From Pseudomonas azadiae (GTDB lineage Bacteria; Pseudomonadota; Gammaproteobacteria; Pseudomonadales; Pseudomonadaceae): a DNA stretch of 64,000 nt. The stretch is taken from positions 2,232,001 to 2,296,000 of the forward strand of contig NZ_JAHSTY010000002.1 in NCBI RefSeq assembly GCF_019145355.1, given 5' to 3'. The position numbers were made by a program, and so were the translations under genes. Below the pieces are notes generated by a model. It was not told the origin of the DNA, ran no database searches, and was given only the letters and a program-made list of their open reading frames with translations. Shown in pieces: positions 19,543 through 27,436 of this stretch. Position 1 is the stretch's first letter. Every line of letters starts with the position of its first letter.

Positions 19543-19960
19543 GCCGCGGCAGCGCAGGCCCCTGGGGCAACTTGTCGAGGTTGACGCGCAGCGTCTCGCC
19601 CCCGCGTTCTATCTCCACCCCATCGCCTTCGATGCCGGTCAGCCGCACGCCGGGGCTGAGGCGCTCGCCCAACAGGAAACTGCGCGGCGGCCCATCGTTA
19701 AGGCTGAGGATCGCCACCGCGCCACGCGCGCCCGCCAGCACGCCGGTCACTTTGACCTGCAGCGCCGTCGGCGCATTGGAAAACCATTGCAGTGCCGGGT
19801 TATCGCTGCGCGCCGCCAATGCCTGGGGCGTGGCGCTGGGCGTGTGGGACTCGGCGCTGGTGAGCAGCAGCGGCATCCACACCGCCGCGCCCGCCAAAGC
19901 CGCCAGCACACCCAGCGCCTGCACGCCGTGGGCCAGGGTGAAACGAGGGGCGAATGTCAT
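19529..19960 (-). CDS. hxcP: Type II secretion GspC-like connector
   Basis: 143 aa. There is one membrane span (about residues 13-33) and a periplasmic HR domain (about 60-140, LQVKVTGVLAGARGAVAILS and FLLGERLSPGVRLTGIEGDGVEI). No PDZ or coiled-coil domain follows, so the protein is short for GspC. It links the inner-membrane platform to the N0 domain of the secretin HxcQ. A strong AGGAGG sits 8-9 bases before ATG 19960. It diverges from hxcU, sharing a 93-bp promoter region. Confidence 0.85.
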   Translation of the reverse strand: MTFAPRFTLAHGVQALGVLAALAGAAVWMPLLLTSAESHTPSATPQALAARSDNPALQWFSNAPTALQVKVTGVLAGARGAVAILSLNDGPPRSFLLGERLSPGVRLTGIEGDGVEIERGGETLRVNLDKLPQGPALPRLTRP

Positions 19961-20053
19961 GGGCAGGACCTCCTGTTTGTCCGTCGCACCAGCCTACAGG
20001 GTCAATTCGCACGCTTTTATTTCACACACTCCCCAGTTTCCAGGAAACGCGCG

Positions 20054-20506
20054 ATGAAACAGCAAGGCTTCACCCTGATCGAGCTGATGGTGGTGCTGGT
20101 GATCATCGGCATCGCCAGCGCCGCCATCAGCCTCACCATCAAGCCCGACCCGCTGCACCTGCTGCGCAAGGATGCCGAGCGCCTGAGCCAACTGCTGCAA
20201 GTCGCCCAGGCCGAAGCCCACGTCGACGGCCGCCCCATCACCTGGCGCGCCGACGCCAAGGGCTTCCGCTTCAACCGCCGCAATGATGATGGAACCCGCG
20301 TGGAAGCCTTCCAGGGCGACAGCCAACTGCGCCCGCGCCTATGGGAAAGCACACCGATGCAAGTCACTGTCGAACCTCGGCAACCCCTGGTGCTCAATGC
20401 CGAATGGATCAACCCGCCGCTGCGGGTGGTGCTGTCCGACGGGCAACACAGCCTCAGCCTGCAACGCGACGCCGCCGGCCTGATGCGCGTGGAAGCCCTG
20501 CCATGA
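20054..20506 (+). CDS. hxcU: Type II secretion minor pseudopilin (GspH family)
   Basis: 150 aa from ATG 20054. The leader KQQG/FTLIELMVVLVIIGIASAAIS is followed by a GspH-type beta domain with SQLLQVAQAEAHVDGRPITW. It belongs to the pseudopilus tip. Its stop overlaps the hxcW start (ATGA), so the two are coupled. A start further upstream was rejected because it would run through the hxcP coding region and place the leader peptide internally. Confidence 0.9.
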   Translation: MKQQGFTLIELMVVLVIIGIASAAISLTIKPDPLHLLRKDAERLSQLLQVAQAEAHVDGRPITWRADAKGFRFNRRNDDGTRVEAFQGDSQLRPRLWESTPMQVTVEPRQPLVLNAEWINPPLRVVLSDGQHSLSLQRDAAGLMRVEALP

Positions 20507-21099
20507 ACCGGTCGCAGCAAGGCTTCACCCTGATCGAAGTGATGGTGGCGATCATGCTGATGGCGCTGGTCAGCCTGATCGCCTGGCGCGGCCTCGACAG
20601 CGTGACCCGCGCCGATCAGCACCTGCAGGCCAGTACCGAGCAGACCGAGGTGTTGCTGCGGGCGCTCAACCAGATGCAGCGCGATATCAGCTTGCGGGCC
20701 AGCGTCGAACTGACGGCCCCGGATACCCCGACCGACGAGGGGTTGGCGGCGGTCACGGTACGCAGTTCCGACAGCAAGGGCTTTCGCCTGGACGTGATCC
20801 GCAGCGCCCCGGTTGCCGGTGACGGGCTGCAGCGGGTGCGCTGGTGGCTCAAGGGCGATTCGCTGTACCGCGCCGCCGCGCCGGCACGAAACCGGTTTCC
20901 GCTGCCGGCGGCGAAGGATGGCGTGGTGGTGCTGACGGGCGTCAGCGACTTGCAGGTGCGCGTCTGGGAGACGGACAAGGGCTGGCGGCAGTTGAGCGGC
21001 AATCGGCGTGAAGATCCAACGGGGCTGGAGATCAAGCTGGTACGACAGACGCCCCAGGGGGTGGAAAAGTATCGGCAGGTGCTGGGGCCGTTGAAGTGA
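20503..21099 (+). CDS. hxcW: Type II secretion minor pseudopilin (GspJ family)
   Basis: 198 aa from ATG 20503. The leader SQQG/FTLIEVMVAIMLMALVSLIAWRGLDSV is followed by a GspJ domain (LNQMQRDISLRASVEL, VRWWLKGDSLYR, VSDLQVRVWETDKGW). It is the third tip pseudopilin with HxcV and HxcX. It converges with vreR: the two stops are 1 bp apart, with no room for a separate terminator. Confidence 0.9.
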   Translation: MNRSQQGFTLIEVMVAIMLMALVSLIAWRGLDSVTRADQHLQASTEQTEVLLRALNQMQRDISLRASVELTAPDTPTDEGLAAVTVRSSDSKGFRLDVIRSAPVAGDGLQRVRWWLKGDSLYRAAAPARNRFPLPAAKDGVVVLTGVSDLQVRVWETDKGWRQLSGNRREDPTGLEIKLVRQTPQGVEKYRQVLGPLK

Positions 21100-21100
21100 G

Positions 21101-22027
21101 TCAACTCAACAACACCACCCCACCCGGCAGCTCCGTACATTTGGCGCCATACGCATCGCGAATCAACAACGCCACGCCCGCCAGTTGCTGCAAGCTGAAC
21201 CGCGCCTGCACACGGCGCTGGCCAAGTTCTTTGTTCAACAACACCAACATCCCCGGCCGATAGCGGTTGATCTCGTCCACCACCGTCGCCAGCGTGGCGT
21301 TGTTGAACACCAGCACCTGCTCACGCCAGGCCACCACGGCCTGGGTGTCCACCGTGGTCACTTCACTGACCCCGGCAGCGCCATAGGTCAGTTGCCGTCC
21401 ACCGTCCAAACGCAAGCTGCGACCGGCGATGTCCACCAAAAGCGAACCCTCGATGCAGGTCACGCAGACGTTCTGGTCGGTGTTGCGCACATTGAAGCGC
21501 GCCTGGGCCGCGCTCACCCAGCCCGCGCCAGCCTGGACCTTGAGCGGTTGCGCAACGTGGGCGACGACTTCGACTTCACCTTCGAACAATTCAATGCCCT
21601 GTCCGACCCGGCTGATGCGGGTCTGGGTATTGAGTTCCAGGCTCACGCCTGCGCTCAACAGCACTTGGCGCTGCTCGCCGACGTCGGTGCGGTAGTCCGC
21701 CGTAAGCCCGGCGAAGCCGCCCGGTACGCCGACGCGCACCATCACCACGGCCGCCGAAGCGGCAATCGCACCGCCCAGGAAGGCACGCCGGCCAAAGCTG
21801 CGCGGTTGCGAGACTTGATCGAGGGCCGGCGCCAACTGCTGCCACAACGCCTTGGCCTGCTCGAACGCCTGGGCATGTTCCGGGCTTTGCGCGCACCAGG
21901 CTTTCAGGGCCTTGGCGTCGGCCACGGTGGCACGGCCCGACGTCAGCAGGACCAGCCAGTCGCGGGCTTCATCGTGCAGGGGGCTGGCGGTGGATGGCCG
22001 GGCGGTGGAGAGGTTAAAAATATTCAA
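21101..22027 (-). CDS. vreR: FecR-type anti-sigma/sigma regulator, VreR-like
   Basis: 308 aa. An N-terminal cytoplasmic DUF4880 domain (about residues 18-75, EARDWLVLLTSGRATVADAKALKAW) binds the sigma factor. One membrane span follows (about 84-108), then a periplasmic FecR domain and a C-terminal STN-binding region. In P. aeruginosa PUMA3, VreR holds VreI inactive until the signal is received from VreA and the phosphate response. It lies 37 bp after vreI in the order vreA-vreI-vreR. Confidence 0.88.
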   Translation of the reverse strand: MNIFNLSTARPSTASPLHDEARDWLVLLTSGRATVADAKALKAWCAQSPEHAQAFEQAKALWQQLAPALDQVSQPRSFGRRAFLGGAIAASAAVVMVRVGVPGGFAGLTADYRTDVGEQRQVLLSAGVSLELNTQTRISRVGQGIELFEGEVEVVAHVAQPLKVQAGAGWVSAAQARFNVRNTDQNVCVTCIEGSLLVDIAGRSLRLDGGRQLTYGAAGVSEVTTVDTQAVVAWREQVLVFNNATLATVVDEINRYRPGMLVLLNKELGQRRVQARFSLQQLAGVALLIRDAYGAKCTELPGGVVLLS

Positions 22028-22064
22028 GCGCGCACGTACTCACGGATTTATCAGGGACTCGACA

Positions 22065-22610
22065 CTAAGACGGTTTTCCGGCCCCGGGACCGAACCGCTG
22101 AATCACTTTTCTTTCCAGGCGCTTGGCACAATGGCCCAGGGCAGCCTTGATTTCCTTCTCGACCATACGCGTGGAGATGCCGAAACGCTGGGAGATTTCC
22201 AGGTGCGGCGCCTCTTCCAGGCGGGCGGCAATGAGGATCTTGCGGCGGCGCGCCGGCAGTTCGTAGAGGGCCTTGACCAGGGACTGGATTTCTTTCTGCC
22301 CGCCCACCACCCGCGAGGGGTCCTGGGCGTCGTCGGTGCTTTGCAGCAGCTCTTGCACTTCGCTGCCGGTGAGCAGGCGTGCGTCGGCCTGGCGGCGGTC
22401 GGCGGCGATGTTCAAGGCCATGCGATACAGATAGGCGTTGGGCTGTTGCAGGTTCGCCGGCACGTCCATGCGGTCGACCCGCAGGTAGGTTTCGTGCAGG
22501 ACGTCGTTGGCCAGGTCCTCCGAGCCCAGGCGCTTGCGCAAACGCACCTTGAAGTCTTCGTAGGAGGCCAGGAACAAGCTGACCATCGGACTGTGCCCGG
22601 TATTTTTCAT
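22065..22610 (-). CDS. vreI: ECF sigma factor, VreI-like (FecI family)
   Basis: 181 aa from ATG 22610, which overlaps the vreA stop as ATGA and has AGGAG 10 bases upstream. Region 2 (residues about 8-75, FLASYEDFKVRLRKRLGSED and AYLYRMALNIAADRRQ) and region 4 with a helix-turn-helix (HLEISQRFGISTRMVEKEI) are both complete. In P. aeruginosa VreI directs transcription of hxc, pdtA and neighbours under phosphate limitation with PhoB. Here it is expected to serve the same adjacent genes. A start 10 codons upstream is possible but has no better ribosome site. Confidence 0.9.
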   Translation of the reverse strand: MKNTGHSPMVSLFLASYEDFKVRLRKRLGSEDLANDVLHETYLRVDRMDVPANLQQPNAYLYRMALNIAADRRQADARLLTGSEVQELLQSTDDAQDPSRVVGGQKEIQSLVKALYELPARRRKILIAARLEEAPHLEISQRFGISTRMVEKEIKAALGHCAKRLERKVIQRFGPGAGKPS

Positions 22611-23314
22611 CCGCCCCGGGCTCCTTTTGCAGCTGTGCATTCCATGCGTGTTCCCGTTGTGTCAGGCATCAGAAGTAAAGTCACCGGCTGGCGCAGTGAG
22701 CTCGGCGCCGGGCGTTCCACCCGTGCCGTTGCCAGGCTGCGTACCAGTGCTTCATCGCGTTGTGCATCGCCGGTGGAACTGACCAGCCGACTGTGTTCCA
22801 TCACCCCGTCCGGGCTCACCCAAACCTGCACCAGCGCCCGGAAACTGCCGGGGCGGGTCAAGGGCGAACGGCACAGGCTGGTCTCGATCGCTTGCTGCAA
22901 CGCCGTCGCGTAGCTGTTGTTGATCCGCACGGCACTGCGAGCCGCCGCGCCCTTGGTGGGAGGCGGCTGGCTGACCTGCGGCGCCTGCAAGGTGAACGCA
23001 TCGCTGCGTGCATAACGTGCCATCAGGCCACTCCCTGTCAGCAACATCGCCAGTGCTTCTTGCGCCGTAAACCGCCCGCGCACTCCAATGGAACGCCGGC
23101 CCCGCGTCAATTCACGGTCCACCAGCACCGCCATCCCGGTGGCGCGGCTGTAGGCTTGCAGGGCGTGTTCCAAGTCTTGCGCCGGCAAATCCAAGGTCAA
23201 AAACGGCGACTCTGCCTGCGCCGCACGGCCGCCAGCCAGCAGCAACAGCAAGACCAGGGCGCATGCGGCGCGCCTCCACACTCCCCATTCACCCCCTGCT
23301 CTGCATTGCTGCAC
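22607..23314 (-). CDS. vreA: VreA-like cell-surface signalling protein: STN domain plus TonB-type C-terminus, no barrel
   Basis: 235 aa. A signal peptide (VWRRAACALVLLLLLAGGRAAQA) precedes an STN domain (about residues 38-110, LDLPAQDLEHALQAYSRATG through ALAMLLTGSGL) and a TonB-like C-terminal domain (about 128-222, including TALQQAIETSLCRSPL and VQVWVSPDGVMEHSRLVSSTGD). It lacks a TonB-dependent receptor barrel, as P. aeruginosa VreA does. It is thought to act in the periplasm on the VreR-VreI pair. No ATG exists: GTG 23314 gives the longest form, while GTG 23281 gives a cleaner signal peptide with AGGGGG nearby and may be the real start. Confidence 0.88.
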   Translation of the reverse strand: MQQCRAGGEWGVWRRAACALVLLLLLAGGRAAQAESPFLTLDLPAQDLEHALQAYSRATGMAVLVDRELTRGRRSIGVRGRFTAQEALAMLLTGSGLMARYARSDAFTLQAPQVSQPPPTKGAAARSAVRINNSYATALQQAIETSLCRSPLTRPGSFRALVQVWVSPDGVMEHSRLVSSTGDAQRDEALVRSLATARVERPAPSSLRQPVTLLLMPDTTGTRMECTAAKGARGG

Positions 23315-23361
23315 GGCCGACGCGCCCTAGAAAACCGTCATCCTGAGGCCAGTTTATGAAA

Positions 23362-23379
23362 CTGATGTTACGGTGATAG
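23362..23379 (-). promoter_or_regulatory. Candidate Pho box or signal-dependent promoter repeat upstream of vreA
   Basis: On the minus strand CTATCACCGTAACATCAG has the 7-4-7 layout of a Pho box but a weak second half. An upstream TCACCGTGAT at 23399-23390 repeats the core 22 bp away, that is two helical turns. It lies 48 bp before GTG 23314, in the gap shared with the divergent small gene. Confidence 0.35.
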
Positions 23380-23467
23380 CAAAAAAAACATCACGGTGAC
23401 GAGAGGCCCGCTGCGCTAGACTTTCAAGCCTTACCGGGCCACTCCTACGGGCCCGCCAGGAGGCCCG

Positions 23468-23767
23468 ATGAACCTGTTCCCGACCCTTGCCAGCTTGATG
23501 CTGTGCGCCGCCCTGCCCTTGTTCGCCCACGCCGACAGCTGCGCCGAAGTCACGGTGGATGGGTATAAGGCACCCAACTATGGTTGCCTGAGCCAGCAGA
23601 TGGGCAATGACACAAACGCGACCAAGGCCGCCAGCAAAAACCGCGAAGCGCAAAACATCCCCATCGAGAAACGGCCGCCGAACGCGGTGGGTTTATCCAC
23701 CCCGGCGGCGACCAGCGTGCGCATGGGCAACACGTTCGGTACGTCGGTGAAGCCGCAGCGGCCCTGA
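23468..23767 (+). CDS. Small exported protein of unknown function
   Basis: 99 aa with AGGAGG well placed before ATG 23468. A signal peptide (MNLFPTLASLMLCAALPLFAHA/DS) leaves a mature protein of about 77 aa with two cysteines (SCAEVTVDGYKAPNYGC), probably disulfide-linked. A low-complexity Asn/Ala/Lys-rich tail follows, with the segment NIPIEKRPPNAVGLSTP. No known domain is recognised. It is divergent from vreA and shares its upstream region, which suggests co-regulation with the Vre/Hxc set. It converges with the OprD porin gene (stops adjacent). Confidence 0.7.
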   Translation: MNLFPTLASLMLCAALPLFAHADSCAEVTVDGYKAPNYGCLSQQMGNDTNATKAASKNREAQNIPIEKRPPNAVGLSTPAATSVRMGNTFGTSVKPQRP

Positions 23768-25012
23768 TTACAACAATGACAGCGGATAACTGATGATCAA
23801 CCGGTTCTCATCGAACTCGTTGGTGCTGAAATCCCGACGCAAGGTCGAATTGCGCCAGCGCACATTGAGAAGCTTGGCCGGGCCGCTCTGCACCACATAC
23901 GCCAGCTCCGATTCGCGGCCCCATTCCTCGCCATCGGTGACGGTGCCGACATGCGCATTGCTGCCGCGGATATAGCGCGTCATCAAGGTCAGGCCCGGCA
24001 CGCCTTGGGCGGCGAAATCGTAGTCATAGCGCAGTTGCCAGGAGCGCTCCCTGGCCGCGTCATAGCTGGAGTTGTAGCTGTCGTTGGCCAGGCTGGTGCC
24101 GGCGGTGCCATTGACGCGCATCCAGCCGTCGTCGCCGGACATGCGTTGCAGGCCGACATAGATCGTATGGGCACCGGTCCTGGCCGAGAGCATGGCCGAC
24201 AAGGCGCGGTTCTCCAGGTTGCCGGCCAGGGCCTTGCCGTTCTGCTCACCGGAGAAAAACCCGAGATTGGCGCCCAGCACCCAGCCGCCCACCGGTTGGC
24301 TGTGGGTCAGGTTGATATAGCGCTGCTGGTAGATGTCGGCGAGTTCCGAATACCAGGCGCCGACCTGGGTTTTCTTGTCGTTGAACAGGTACTCGGCGCC
24401 GCCGAAGTTGAAGCGATCGGAGGTGGCATCCGGGCGGCCGCCCATGAACATATCCTCCATGCTTGCATCATTGCGCGGGCTGTTGGCCCGGAATTGCCCG
24501 CCGTACAGGGTCACGCCGCTGAATTCTCTGGAGGTCAACTGCGCGCCGCGAAAGGTCTGGGTCAGTGAACGGCCGTCATCCGAACGCAGCACCGGCAAGG
24601 CCGGCGCCCACTCCCCGGCCTTCAGTTCGGTGTTCGCAAGCTTGGCCTTGAGCGCCACCCCCAACCGACCGAAATCGTCCGCCGGGCGCCCGTCACCGTG
24701 CACCGGCAGCAGTTGGGTATTGGCGGTGCCCCTGCCGCCATCGAGCTTCACCGAATACAGCCCCAATACGTCCACGCCAAGGCCGACCACGCCTGCCGTA
24801 TAGCCGGAGCGCGCATCGAGGATAAAGCTCTGGGTCCACTCTTCGGCCTTGGCCTGGGGGTTGTTGCCATCCACGAAATTGCGGTTCAGGTAAAAATTGC
24901 GCAGGTTCAGCGAGGCTTTGCTGTCTTCCAGGAAGCCGTCGGCATAGCTGCTGCCGGTGCTGAACACCAGGCAGGTAAGAACCACAGGGTTGGCGCGCAA
25001 AAGGATCTTCAT
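23768..25012 (-). CDS. OprD-family outer-membrane porin
   Basis: 414 aa with a signal peptide (to SSYA/DG) and the OprD pattern: SKASLNLRNFYLNR at the start of the barrel, EWTQSFILDARSGYTAG, the loop GRSLTQTFRGAQLTSREFSGVTLYGGQ, and a final strand ending YPLSLL. It is a specific channel for small organic acids. It is the last gene of the operon led by HMG-CoA reductase, 88 bp after the permease stop, so it should admit the substrate of that pathway. An A-rich Hfq/Crc-like motif lies between its AAGG and ATG. Confidence 0.9.
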   Translation of the reverse strand: MKILLRANPVVLTCLVFSTGSSYADGFLEDSKASLNLRNFYLNRNFVDGNNPQAKAEEWTQSFILDARSGYTAGVVGLGVDVLGLYSVKLDGGRGTANTQLLPVHGDGRPADDFGRLGVALKAKLANTELKAGEWAPALPVLRSDDGRSLTQTFRGAQLTSREFSGVTLYGGQFRANSPRNDASMEDMFMGGRPDATSDRFNFGGAEYLFNDKKTQVGAWYSELADIYQQRYINLTHSQPVGGWVLGANLGFFSGEQNGKALAGNLENRALSAMLSARTGAHTIYVGLQRMSGDDGWMRVNGTAGTSLANDSYNSSYDAARERSWQLRYDYDFAAQGVPGLTLMTRYIRGSNAHVGTVTDGEEWGRESELAYVVQSGPAKLLNVRWRNSTLRRDFSTNEFDENRLIISYPLSLL

Positions 25013-25022
25013 TTTTATTATT
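25013..25022 (-). promoter_or_regulatory. A-rich Hfq/Crc-type site in the porin leader
   Basis: AATAATAAAA fills the space between AAGG and the porin ATG on the minus strand, in the triplet A-rich form (AAN repeats) bound by Hfq with Crc. Confidence 0.45.
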
Positions 25023-25100
25023 CCTTTCTGGGAGGCAAACGCCTCCCGTCGCAGATAACGGGTATCCGCTGGCTTTAGGGTTGAGGTGAGGTGTTGCGGG

Positions 25101-26489
25101 TCAGTTGCCGGTCAGCGCGATGATCGCAGGCACCGTGAGGACCGCCGTGTAATAGCCCATGAATTGCACGCCGATGTTGAACCCCAGGAAGCGCGCGAGG
25201 AACCCGCCGAGCAAGCCCACGGTGACAATCACCAGCAACCCGAGCAGGCCGCCTTCCCAGATGCCGATCACCAGCACCAGGCCGATGAACGTCGTGATCA
25301 CCGCTTCATGGCTGATCTTGCGCACCACATAGGCCGCCGCGCCGTGGGCAAAGTTCATGGTGAACGGGTAGGCCACCAGGATCGCCACGATCACCGCGAG
25401 CATGCCGTAGCCGAGGAACTCCCAGGTGTTGAGCAGGTTATGCAGGTTGTTGATCTCACCGGTGGCGTTGTCGACGAAAAAGCGCGGCGGTGCGTTGAAC
25501 AACGGCGCGGCCGGGCCGGCCGCGACCGGGCTAAGCGGCAGTCCGAAGGCGATCAGCGGGATCAGGGTTTCGGCGATGTAGGTCGATTCGGTCACACCAT
25601 TACGCGCGGTGATCACCGTGGTCAGGCGGTCATAGGCGTGCTTGATCCGTGAACCGATGATTTCGCCCATGATCACCGTCATCGCCACCGGGCTGAACAC
25701 AAAGGTGGCGCTGGTCACGCTGGCGGCCATGGCCGTCACGCGTACCTGGCGCGGGTTGATGACCTTGAACGGGTTCGGAAAGTAGCCGCTCCAGCCCTTC
25801 ACGTCCGGTGCCAGGGAAAACACCCGGTATTGATCGCGGCGCATGCGCTGGCGCTCGCCGGGCGCCAACAGGGAAAACAGCGAGGCAATCAACGGCGCCA
25901 CGGCAATGCCGAGGAAGTAGCTCACCGACAGCTTGACCCCGTACTGCCCGGTCAACGCCTGCAACGCCACGATCACCACCACGAACGGCACCAGGGCCAG
26001 GACCGCCGCCCAACGCCCGGCGGAAAAGTAGGCGATGGTGAACGCAGCGCACAGGAACACCCAGGGCGCGAACTGCTTGATCACCCCACCGAACGGCGCC
26101 AGCAACACCGCGAACAGCACCGACAGCGGTACCGCAATAAGCGCCGCCACCGCGCCACCGGAAATCATTTTGCGCAAGGCGATATGCGGCACGCCGAGTT
26201 TGCGCAGGTAGTTCGCATCGGCGAGCAAGGCCGTGGCCGAAGTGTCACCGGGAATCCCCAGCAACGCGGTGGGCACGGCGTGGGTCATGTGCTTGGCGAC
26301 CGCTCCCGCCAGAAAGAACGTCAGCACCCCGGCCGGTGGCGCGCCCAGCAGCACCACCAGCATGGTCAGGGGCGCGAGGGTGGTGGTTTCGTCGGTGCCG
26401 GAGACCAGGCCGATGGCGGCGAATACCACGGCGCCGAGCAGCCCGAGCGCAAAGGCCATCATGATTTCATGCAGGAGGATTTCCATCAC
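25101..26489 (-). CDS. Tripartite tricarboxylate transporter permease (TctA family)
   Basis: 462 aa with about 11-12 membrane segments and TctA motifs: VPTALLGIPGDTSAT, the long loop with LAPDVKGWSGYFPNPFK, and SPVAAGPAAPLFNAPPRF. The usual N-terminal glycine motif is altered to GLVSGTDETTT. It should import a carboxylate with the small two-helix protein encoded just upstream, whose stop overlaps this start (ATGA). No periplasmic TctC-type binding protein and no normal four-helix TctB is present in the operon. Linkage to HMG-CoA genes suggests mevalonate or HMG-like substrates (inference). Confidence 0.85.
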   Translation of the reverse strand: MMEILLHEIMMAFALGLLGAVVFAAIGLVSGTDETTTLAPLTMLVVLLGAPPAGVLTFFLAGAVAKHMTHAVPTALLGIPGDTSATALLADANYLRKLGVPHIALRKMISGGAVAALIAVPLSVLFAVLLAPFGGVIKQFAPWVFLCAAFTIAYFSAGRWAAVLALVPFVVVIVALQALTGQYGVKLSVSYFLGIAVAPLIASLFSLLAPGERQRMRRDQYRVFSLAPDVKGWSGYFPNPFKVINPRQVRVTAMAASVTSATFVFSPVAMTVIMGEIIGSRIKHAYDRLTTVITARNGVTESTYIAETLIPLIAFGLPLSPVAAGPAAPLFNAPPRFFVDNATGEINNLHNLLNTWEFLGYGMLAVIVAILVAYPFTMNFAHGAAAYVVRKISHEAVITTFIGLVLVIGIWEGGLLGLLVIVTVGLLGGFLARFLGFNIGVQFMGYYTAVLTVPAIIALTGN

Positions 26490-26986
26490 CCACGCCCTCC
26501 GCTGAGGCTGGGCGTGAGCACGGGCGCCGACGTAGCGGGTAGGTTTTCTTCGCGGGCCTGGGCTTCGCGGAACAGGTCATACAGCTGCAGCTCGCGCAGC
26601 TCGGCGATCACCTCGGCGGACACATCCTCCAGGCGCCCCAGGCTGCCGTATTCCTTGAGCAGGTCGGCCACCACTTGCTCGCGGAAACGCTGGTCGGCCA
26701 CGTTTTCCTGTACATCACGCTTGGGCGCAAACAGCTTGGCACTGATCGCGCCACCGGCCAGGCAGCCGAGGATGCCGATCAGCATGGCGTAGGCACGCGC
26801 CATCTGCGCCGATTCCACCAAGTAGTGCAACAGGTGTTGCGCGGCAAAGTAGGCGCCAAGACTGACCACCGCGCCAATCCCGATAGACAGCGCAAGGTGA
26901 CGCGCATCGATGGTGTCGCCCCAGACTTCATACAAATGTTGCTGGTCCGACGGTAAAAGCGGCTTTTGCCTGAGGTCTTGCTGCAT
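26486..26986 (-). CDS. Two-helix membrane protein paired with the TctA-type permease
   Basis: 166 aa from ATG 26986 (GGAGGG 6 bases before). There are two membrane segments (about residues 29-53 HLALSIGIGAVVSLGAYFAA and 65-85 AYAMLIGILGCLAGGAISAK). A soluble helical C-terminus (about 90-150, QRFREQVVADLLKEYGSLG and AELRELQLYDLFREAQ) follows. It is not recognisably TctB, but its coupling to the TctA gene implies it is the small transporter subunit. A GCCC-GAAA-GGGC hairpin and an A-rich motif lie in its leader. Confidence 0.6.
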   Translation of the reverse strand: MQQDLRQKPLLPSDQQHLYEVWGDTIDARHLALSIGIGAVVSLGAYFAAQHLLHYLVESAQMARAYAMLIGILGCLAGGAISAKLFAPKRDVQENVADQRFREQVVADLLKEYGSLGRLEDVSAEVIAELRELQLYDLFREAQAREENLPATSAPVLTPSLSGGRG

Positions 26987-27008
26987 GGTGCCCTCCGGCC
27001 CTTTCGGG

Positions 27009-27020
27009 CTTGTTGTTTTT
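27009..27020 (-). promoter_or_regulatory. A-rich Hfq/Crc-type site before the transporter genes
   Basis: AAAAACAACAAG on the minus strand, 23 bases before ATG 26986 and directly before a GCCCGAAAGGGC hairpin. It fits the AAN-repeat Hfq/Crc site. Confidence 0.45.
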
Positions 27021-27038
27021 ATAAGGGGGGTGAAGCCT

Positions 27039-27434
27039 TCACGTCTTTCGAACGGTGGCGCGACCGACCGTGGTCGCCTGGCCCTGTTGATTGACGACCT
27101 GCAACGCCAGCGTGATGCAGTCGCCTTCCACCGTGAGGATTTCACCCTTGGCGGTCAGCACATCACCGACATAGGCCGCGCGGCGGTTGCTGTACTCGAA
27201 CGCCAACAGTTCGTCGGCGCCCTGCATCCAGTCGTAAAGCAACTGGGTCAACCAGTCGCCCTGCAACGGGCCGTCCACCAACAGCGCAGGGTGGCCCTCG
27301 TTCTGCTGGGCGTAGGCAAGGTCGTAGTGAATGCGATGAGCGTTCCAGATCGCCGCGTTGTACAGGAACAAGTGCACCGTGTCCGGGGTGTACTGGCGTT
27401 CGGGCAAGGCCTGGCCGACTTCGATGAGGGGCAT
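27039..27434 (-). CDS. MaoC-like hydratase subunit (C-terminal hot-dog domain)
   Basis: 131 aa single hot-dog fold. It carries the R-hydratase signature IWNAHRIHYDLAYAQQNEGHPALLVDGPLQGDWL, with the catalytic Asp/His in the NAHRIHYD segment. It resembles the C-terminal half of mesaconyl-type CoA hydratases. It starts 2 bp after the FAS1-like gene and with it should form a heteromeric two-domain hydratase acting on a branched dicarboxylyl-CoA such as 3-methylglutaconyl-CoA (inference from context). It ends before a 52-bp gap leading to the transporter genes. Confidence 0.8.
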   Translation of the reverse strand: MPLIEVGQALPERQYTPDTVHLFLYNAAIWNAHRIHYDLAYAQQNEGHPALLVDGPLQGDWLTQLLYDWMQGADELLAFEYSNRRAAYVGDVLTAKGEILTVEGDCITLALQVVNQQGQATTVGRATVRKT

Positions 27435-27436
27435 GG

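Noticed and set aside
22607..23314. TonB-dependent receptor, truncated
   Set aside because: The STN domain with TonB-like C-terminus and no barrel is the normal form of VreA; there is no barrel remnant nearby.
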